The translations under genes were made by a program, and so were the position numbers. 9,730 bases of DNA, from assembly GCA_015487255.1 (NCBI GenBank), contig WFQA01000173.1, positions 1 through 9,730 of the forward strand, read 5' to 3'. Origin of the DNA: Paracoccaceae bacterium. Lineage in GTDB: Bacteria; Pseudomonadota; Alphaproteobacteria; Rhodobacterales; Rhodobacteraceae. Shown piece by piece: positions 5,723 to 9,730 of the stretch (positions within the stretch are counted from its first letter, which is position 1; each line of letters starts with the position of its first letter). The notes under the pieces were generated by a model. The model saw only the letters and a list, made by a program, of their open reading frames with translations, ran no database searches and was not told the origin of the DNA.

Positions 5723-5746
5723 CGGCGCTATCCGGCGGGTTTTTTT
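5718..5746 (+). terminator. Intrinsic terminator-like hairpin, plus strand
   Basis: Stem GCCGG (5721-5725) and CCGGC (5732-5736) with loop CGCTAT, extendable by three G-U pairs (TTT 5718-5720 with GGG 5737-5739), then seven T (5740-5746). The polarity suits plus-strand transcripts only; on the minus strand the tract is A7 and lies on the wrong side. No annotated plus-strand gene precedes it, apart from the candidate small RNA. Confidence 0.5.
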
Positions 5747-5785
5747 GCAGCCGGCGTGGCTGCGGGCATCCCGACAGGCTCCGGC

Positions 5786-6649
5786 TCACAGAAATTCCAG
5801 CAGGGCTTTCAGGGTTTCGTCCGGGGATTCTTCCGGTAAAAAATGCCCGCCCGGCACCGCGTGGCCCTGCACATTATCGGCCACTTCACGCCAGGTGGCG
5901 AGCAGATCATAAGCCTGCCCAACAAACCCCTGCGCGCCCCAGAGCACCAATAATGGCATACCGAGCAGCCCGGTATCATGCCGGTCATGGGTAAGGTCGA
6001 TCCCCGCCGAGGCACGGTAATCCTCGCAGGTGGCATGGATGGTGGCGGGGTCGCAAAAGCAGCGCAGATATTCGGCATGGGCTTCAGGGGTAATCGCATC
6101 GCCGGTCTGACCCCATGCGCCAAGCTTGGTTTTGAGGTAAAATGCCGGGTCTGCGCCGATCAGCCTTTCGGGGTATCCCTGTGGCTGGATCAGGAAAAAC
6201 CAGTGGTAATAAGCACTTGCAAAGCGCATATCGGTGTTTTCATACATATATAGCGTTGGCGCGATATCCAGCACGGCCAGTTTATCAACCCGTGCGGGAT
6301 GATCCCGCGCCAAACGGTGCGCCACCCGCCCGCCGCGATCATGGCCAGCCACGCTGAAGCGCTCAAAGCCAAGGGCATCCATTACCTCCACCATATCCAG
6401 CGCCATGGCGCGTTTGGAATAGCGGCGGTGATCAGCATCGCTTTCAGGCTTGCCGCTATCGCCATAGCCGCGCAGATCGGGGGTGATAACGCTAAAGTGT
6501 TCAGCCAAGGCCGGGGCGATCTTGTGCCAGATCACATGGGTTTGCGGGTAGCCATGCAGCAATAACAGCGGCGGGCCGTTGCCAGCCCGCCGCAAAAATA
6601 TCTCGCTGCCCGAGGTTTGAATGCGCCTGCTCTCAAACCCGGCGAACAT
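5786..6649 (-). CDS. Haloacetate (fluoroacetate) dehalogenase, alpha/beta hydrolase fold
   Basis: A 287 aa alpha/beta hydrolase with the signature of fluoroacetate dehalogenases (EC 3.8.1.3), which convert haloacetate to glycolate and halide through an aspartyl ester in the cytoplasm. Residues seen, with the R. palustris RPA1163 equivalents I recall: nucleophile Asp104 (110) in GHDRGGRVAHR; carboxylate-binding Arg105 and Arg108 (111, 114); acid Asp128 (134) in LDIAPT; halide-pocket His149 and Trp150 (155, 156) in YYHWFF; Tyr211 (219) in EDYRASAGID; and base His269 (280) in GGHFLPEE. The oxyanion HGYPQTH and DLRGYGDS motifs are also present. Epoxide hydrolases share the fold and the Asp nucleophile but not the DRGGR plus HW combination. 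The start lies 3 bases after the acs stop, so it is probably the last gene of a liv-acs operon; the ribosome site is weak. Substrate is predicted, and chloroacetate is as likely as fluoroacetate. Confidence 0.9.
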   Translation of the reverse strand: MFAGFESRRIQTSGSEIFLRRAGNGPPLLLLHGYPQTHVIWHKIAPALAEHFSVITPDLRGYGDSGKPESDADHRRYSKRAMALDMVEVMDALGFERFSVAGHDRGGRVAHRLARDHPARVDKLAVLDIAPTLYMYENTDMRFASAYYHWFFLIQPQGYPERLIGADPAFYLKTKLGAWGQTGDAITPEAHAEYLRCFCDPATIHATCEDYRASAGIDLTHDRHDTGLLGMPLLVLWGAQGFVGQAYDLLATWREVADNVQGHAVPGGHFLPEESPDETLKALLEFL

Positions 6650-6652
6650 CAG

Positions 6653-8599
6653 CTAAAGGCTCATCCGGTTGTTGATCAGATCCTCCACCACGGAAGGGTC
6701 GGCCAGTGTGGAGGTATCACCCAATGTTGCGTAATCATCCTCGGCGATCTTGCGCAGAATGCGGCGCATGATCTTGCCGGAGCGAGTTTTGGGCAGGCCC
6801 GGTGCCCATTGGATCAGGTCCGGCTTGGCAATCGGCCCGATCTCTTTTCGCACCCAGTTGGAAAGCTCGGTTTTCAGCGCATCGGTATATTCCTCGCCGC
6901 CCATCAGGGTGACATAGGCGTAAATGCCCTGACCCTTTATCGGGTGCGGAAAGCCGACCACCGCGGCTTCGGCCACTTTCGGGTGCGCCACCAGCGCGCT
7001 TTCCACCTCGGCCGTGCCCATGCGGTGGCCCGATACATTGATCACATCATCCACCCGGCCGGTGATCCAGTAATAGCCATCCGCATCGCGCTTGCAGCCG
7101 TCACCAGAGAAGTAATAGCCTTTGTAATCAGCGAAATAGGCGGTTTTGAAGCGCTCGGGGTCACCAAACACCGTGCGCATCTGGCTTGGCCAGCTTTCCT
7201 TCATGCACAATACGCCCTCGGCCTCCATCGTGGTGATCTCGGCACCGGTTTGCGGGTCCAGTATTATCGGCTCGATGCCAAAAAACGGGAAGGTGGCGGA
7301 GCCGGGCTTCAGCTCGGTCGCGCCGGGCAGGGGGCTAAGCAGAATGCCCCCGGTCTCGGTCTGCCACCATGTGTCCACGATCGGGCAGTTGCCCTTGCCC
7401 ACCACGTTGAAATACCACTCCCACGCCTCGGGGTTGATCGGCTCGCCAACCGAGCCAAGGGTGCGCAGGCTGGAAAGGTCCGCGCCATTCACAAAATCAT
7501 CCCCCTGCCCCATCAGCGCACGAATCGCGGTAGGGGCGGTATAAAAGATATTCACCCCGTGCTTTTCACAAACCTGCCAAAACCGCCCGGCATCGGGGTA
7601 GGTCGGCACGCCCTCAAACATCAGCGTGATCGCGCCGTTGGCCAGCGGGCCATAAACGATATAGCTGTGCCCGGTCACCCAGCCGACATCAGCCGTGCAC
7701 CAGTAAACATCACCATCATGGTAATCAAATACGTATTGATGGGTCATCGAGGCATAAAGCAGATAGCCGCCGGTGCTATGCACCACACCCTTGGGCTTGC
7801 CGGTGGAGCCGGAGGTATAAAGGATAAACAGCGGGTCTTCGGCATTCATCGGCTCGGGCGGGCAATCACTGCTTACCTTGGCCATTTCGCTTGCGTAATC
7901 AAAATCGCGCCCGGGTTTCAGCCCGGTATCGGCCCCGGTATGGGCCACCACCAGCGTAGTAACATCGCCCGCAATGGCCAGCGCGGCATCAACATTGGCC
8001 TTGAGCGGGGTGTTGCGCCCGCCACGCGGGGCCTCATCTGCGGTAACCACCAGCCTGGCGCCGCTATCAGCAATGCGCGAGCCAAGCGCCTCGGGCGAGA
8101 AACCGGCAAAGACAATCGAGTGCACCGCCCCGATGCGCGCACAGGCCAGCATCGCATAAGCAGCTTCCGGGATCATCGGCATGTAAAGCACCACGCGGTC
8201 GCCCTTGCCCACCCCCAGCGCCTTATAAACATTGGCCAGCTTGCAGACCTTTTCGTAAAGCGCGTTATAGGTGATCTTGCTGTCTACGCCCGGGTCATCA
8301 CCCTCCCAGATGATCGCGGTTTGCTCCCCCCGGCTGGCCAGATGCCGGTCCACACAGTTGGCGCAGACATTCAGCTCACCATCCTCGAACCACTTGATCG
8401 ACAGGTTGTCATAATCAAAACTGGCGTTTTTAACCTTGGTGAACGGGGTTATCCAGTCAAGCCGCTCACGCGCCTGCTCGCCCCAAAAAGCCTCCGGGTC
8501 AGCTATCGAGGCCGCATACATTTCCTTATACTTGGCGGCGTCGATATGGGCGCGGGCAATGGTTTTATCCGATGGCGGGTAGATATGCGTTTCAGTCAT
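6653..8599 (-). CDS. acs: Acetyl-CoA synthetase (AMP-forming)
   Basis: Acs activates acetate with ATP and CoA through acetyl-AMP to give acetyl-CoA, feeding the TCA cycle and glyoxylate or ethylmalonyl-CoA routes. It is cytoplasmic and 648 aa long, close to the 652 aa of the enteric enzyme. Motifs: P-loop TSGSTGKPKG (262-271), the acetate/AMP pocket segment DTWWQTETGG, YFSGDGCKRDADGYYWITGR, the hinge region DDVINVSGHRMGTAEVESAL, and the C-terminal PKTRSGKIMRRILRK with Lys609, which falls at the same number as the Lys acetylated by Pat-type enzymes in Salmonella. Regulation by reversible lysine acetylation is therefore plausible. The start at 8599 (MTETHIYPPS) was chosen over upstream in-frame codons, which lie inside livF. 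It follows livF by 22 bases and precedes the dehalogenase by 3 bases. Propionyl-CoA synthetase is a close relative but less likely by motif. Confidence 0.95.
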   Translation of the reverse strand: MTETHIYPPSDKTIARAHIDAAKYKEMYAASIADPEAFWGEQARERLDWITPFTKVKNASFDYDNLSIKWFEDGELNVCANCVDRHLASRGEQTAIIWEGDDPGVDSKITYNALYEKVCKLANVYKALGVGKGDRVVLYMPMIPEAAYAMLACARIGAVHSIVFAGFSPEALGSRIADSGARLVVTADEAPRGGRNTPLKANVDAALAIAGDVTTLVVAHTGADTGLKPGRDFDYASEMAKVSSDCPPEPMNAEDPLFILYTSGSTGKPKGVVHSTGGYLLYASMTHQYVFDYHDGDVYWCTADVGWVTGHSYIVYGPLANGAITLMFEGVPTYPDAGRFWQVCEKHGVNIFYTAPTAIRALMGQGDDFVNGADLSSLRTLGSVGEPINPEAWEWYFNVVGKGNCPIVDTWWQTETGGILLSPLPGATELKPGSATFPFFGIEPIILDPQTGAEITTMEAEGVLCMKESWPSQMRTVFGDPERFKTAYFADYKGYYFSGDGCKRDADGYYWITGRVDDVINVSGHRMGTAEVESALVAHPKVAEAAVVGFPHPIKGQGIYAYVTLMGGEEYTDALKTELSNWVRKEIGPIAKPDLIQWAPGLPKTRSGKIMRRILRKIAEDDYATLGDTSTLADPSVVEDLINNRMSL

Positions 8600-8621
8600 A
8601 GCCTTCGTATCCTGTTTTATT

Positions 8622-9347
8622 CTAGATAGCCAAATACTCTTCCCGAAGCTGCTCATTGTCCAGCACCTCTTGCGCTGAGCCGTCAAAAACCACGGTTCCG
8701 GTGTCGAGAATCACCGCGCGGTCAGCCAATTTCAGTGCCGCCACCGCGTTTTGCTCAACGATGATGGTGGTAATGCCCAGCTCCCTGATCTCCTGCAGGG
8801 TTTTTTCGATCTCCTGCACAATAACCGGGGCCAGCCCCTCATAAGGTTCATCCAGCAATAAAAGCTTGAGATCCCGCGCCAGGGCCCGGCCGATGGACAG
8901 CATCTGCTGCTCACCACCCGAAAGCGTGGTGCCCTCTTGCTTGCGCCGTTCTTTCAGGCGGGGAAACAGCTCGAATATCCGCTCGACCGACCAGCCAACC
9001 GGCGGGGCGATCTGCGCCAGCTTCAGGTTTTCCTCCACCGTCAGCCCCTGGATGATCCGCCGGTCCTCGGGCACCAGCCCGATCCCGGCCTGCGCCGCCT
9101 CAAAGCTTTCCATCTCGTGGATGGGTTGATGGTCCAGCCAGATCTCGCCTTTTGTCAGGGCCGGGTCCGCCAGGCGGGCGATGCTGCGCAGGGTTGAGGT
9201 CTTGCCCGCGCCATTGCGCCCCAATAGCGCCAGTATCTCGCCTTCATGGATATTGAAGCTCACCCCCTGCACGATATAGCTTTCACCATAATAGGCATGG
9301 ATATCATGCACGGACATATAAACAGGCTTGTTGCTGTTATTACTCAT
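8622..9347 (-). CDS. livF: Branched-chain amino acid-type ABC transporter ATP-binding protein, LivF family
   Basis: A 241 aa cytoplasmic ATPase of a high-affinity importer in the hydrophobic amino acid uptake (HAAT) class. Domains: Walker A GRNGAGKT (43-50), the LivF-typical LVPEDRRIIQGLTVEENL (91-108), signature LSGGEQQ (142-148), Walker B LLLLDEP (162-168) with EGLAP, and IIVEQN (195-200), where the usual switch histidine position carries Gln as commonly seen in LivF. The start ATG overlaps the stop of the upstream livG-like gene by 4 bp and is preceded by GGGGAG. The partner permeases (LivH, LivM) and the periplasmic binding protein should lie beyond the right window edge. Because HAAT systems also move urea, amides, short-chain acids and aromatic compounds, and acs follows directly, the substrate may not be amino acids. 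Confidence 0.9.
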   Translation of the reverse strand: MSNNSNKPVYMSVHDIHAYYGESYIVQGVSFNIHEGEILALLGRNGAGKTSTLRSIARLADPALTKGEIWLDHQPIHEMESFEAAQAGIGLVPEDRRIIQGLTVEENLKLAQIAPPVGWSVERIFELFPRLKERRKQEGTTLSGGEQQMLSIGRALARDLKLLLLDEPYEGLAPVIVQEIEKTLQEIRELGITTIIVEQNAVAALKLADRAVILDTGTVVFDGSAQEVLDNEQLREEYLAI

Positions 9348-9730
9348 ACCTCTGTCTCCCCGAGATAGGCTTCGCGCACCTTGGGGTGGCCTTTGATATC
9401 TTCCGGCAGGCCCTCGGCGATGATCGCGCCTTGTGCCAGCACTGAAATGGTGGTGGCCAGTGAGAATACCACATGCATGTCATGCTCGATGATCACTTTG
9501 GTGATGCCGCGGGTCTCGCCGATTTGGCTGAGCAGCTCGATGGTGTTGTTGGTATCGGCCCGCGACATGCCCGCGGTTGGCTCATCGAGCAACAGCAGTT
9601 TTGGGTCTTGCACCAGGCACATCGCCATTTCGAGGCGGCGTTTGTCTCCGCGTGAAAGCGCGCCGGCATTGAGGGATATTTTTTCTTTCATACCCATATC
9701 TTCCAGAATATCCTCGGCCTTTTCCCTGAT
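9344..9730 (-). CDS. livG: Branched-chain amino acid-type ABC transporter ATP-binding protein, LivG family (partial, N-terminus off window)
   Basis: The C-terminal 128 residues of a LivG-type ABC ATPase; the frame stays open to the window edge, so Walker A and the Q-loop lie outside. Visible: signature region ALSRGDKRRLEMAMCL, Walker B LLLLDEP, D-loop TAGMSRAD, switch region VIIEHDMHVVFSLA with the expected His, and the C-terminal VLAQGAIIAEGLPEDIKGHPKVREAYLG that is typical of LivG. The signature reads LSRGD rather than LSGGQ; LivG/UrtD proteins often vary here (for example LSxGxxRxLE), so it is probably functional. Its stop overlaps the livF start (ATGA), indicating coupled synthesis of the two ATPases. 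Confidence 0.9.
   Translation of the reverse strand: MREKAEDILEDMGMKEKISLNAGALSRGDKRRLEMAMCLVQDPKLLLLDEPTAGMSRADTNNTIELLSQIGETRGITKVIIEHDMHVVFSLATTISVLAQGAIIAEGLPEDIKGHPKVREAYLGETEV

Larger units (their letters stand above)
5684..5746 (+). ncRNA. Candidate small plus-strand RNA with terminator
   Basis: A plus-strand promoter-like pair, TTGCTA (5648-5653) and TATGAT (5672-5677, 5 of 6 matches), is followed about 65 bases later by an intrinsic-terminator-like hairpin with a T7 tract ending at 5746. The roughly 63-base transcript between them has no convincing open reading frame. It contains the inverted repeat GCAAAT-N6-ATTTGC (5705-5722), which shares bases with the terminator stem. No plus-strand gene ends here, so the terminator has no other obvious client. 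The transcript is hypothetical. Confidence 0.25.

Noticed and set aside
5747..5763. Hairpin GCAGCC-N5-GGCTGC after the dehalogenase stop as the operon terminator
   Set aside because: On the minus strand it is followed by seven A rather than T, so the polarity is wrong for an intrinsic terminator of the dehalogenase operon. The T7 tract serves only the plus strand.
6617..8629. A 670-codon open frame on the plus strand, antisense to acs
   Set aside because: It is the mirror of the acs coding frame in GC-rich DNA. It has no ribosome site or recognisable domain, and acs on the other strand has complete motifs.
1..9730. tRNA or rRNA genes, CRISPR arrays, insertion sequences, phage or defence genes
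   Set aside because: No spaced identical repeats, transposase motifs, tRNA arms or rRNA segments were recognised. All spacers are under 200 bases and gene content is metabolic.

Overview
The window looks like an alphaproteobacterial chromosome segment, most likely Rhodobacterales. The reasons are protein style (FabA, FabB, FabI and Acs all read like Rhodobacteraceae versions), moderately high GC with GC-rich wobble positions, and the compact fabA-fabB-fabI cluster. This assignment is from recognition, not from a search. All eleven protein genes lie on the minus strand, so transcription runs from right to left.

Right part (9730 to 5786): a probable operon livG (cut by the window edge) - livF - acs - haloacetate dehalogenase. 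livG and livF overlap by 4 bp (ATGA), acs follows after 22 bp, and the dehalogenase starts 3 bp after the acs stop. The first two genes encode the ATPases of a branched-chain amino acid/urea-type ABC importer. Acs activates acetate to acetyl-CoA. The last gene has the complete active-site set of fluoroacetate/haloacetate dehalogenases. Together they suggest uptake and activation of small organic acids, but the transported substrate cannot be read from ATPase subunits.

Middle part (5785 to 2565): a short lipoprotein of the peptidase-inhibitor I78 type, then fabA (168 aa), fabB (409 aa) and fabI (262 aa), tightly packed. These encode the dehydratase/isomerase, condensing enzyme and enoyl reductase of anaerobic-type unsaturated fatty acid synthesis. 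The noncoding stretch upstream of the lipoprotein (5604-5785) is unusually rich in dyads. It holds possible divergent promoters around a TGCTAA-N5-TTAGCA palindrome and a plus-strand terminator-like hairpin with a T7 tract, which may mark a small plus-strand RNA.

Left part (2564 to 1): a 158 bp spacer carrying two GTAG-hairpin elements that look like REP sequences. It is followed by a second operon of three genes joined by ATGA overlaps: an L-2-haloacid dehalogenase (HAD superfamily), an alpha/beta hydrolase, and a threonine/serine dehydratase-like PLP enzyme cut by the left window edge. The window therefore holds two mechanistically unrelated dehalogenases in two neighbouring operons.

I see no rRNA, tRNA, CRISPR array, insertion sequence or phage gene. 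Most of the content is ordinary core metabolism. The points worth a second look are the two dehalogenases, the 5604-5785 noncoding region, the REP-like pair, and a substituted putative catalytic residue in the alpha/beta hydrolase.
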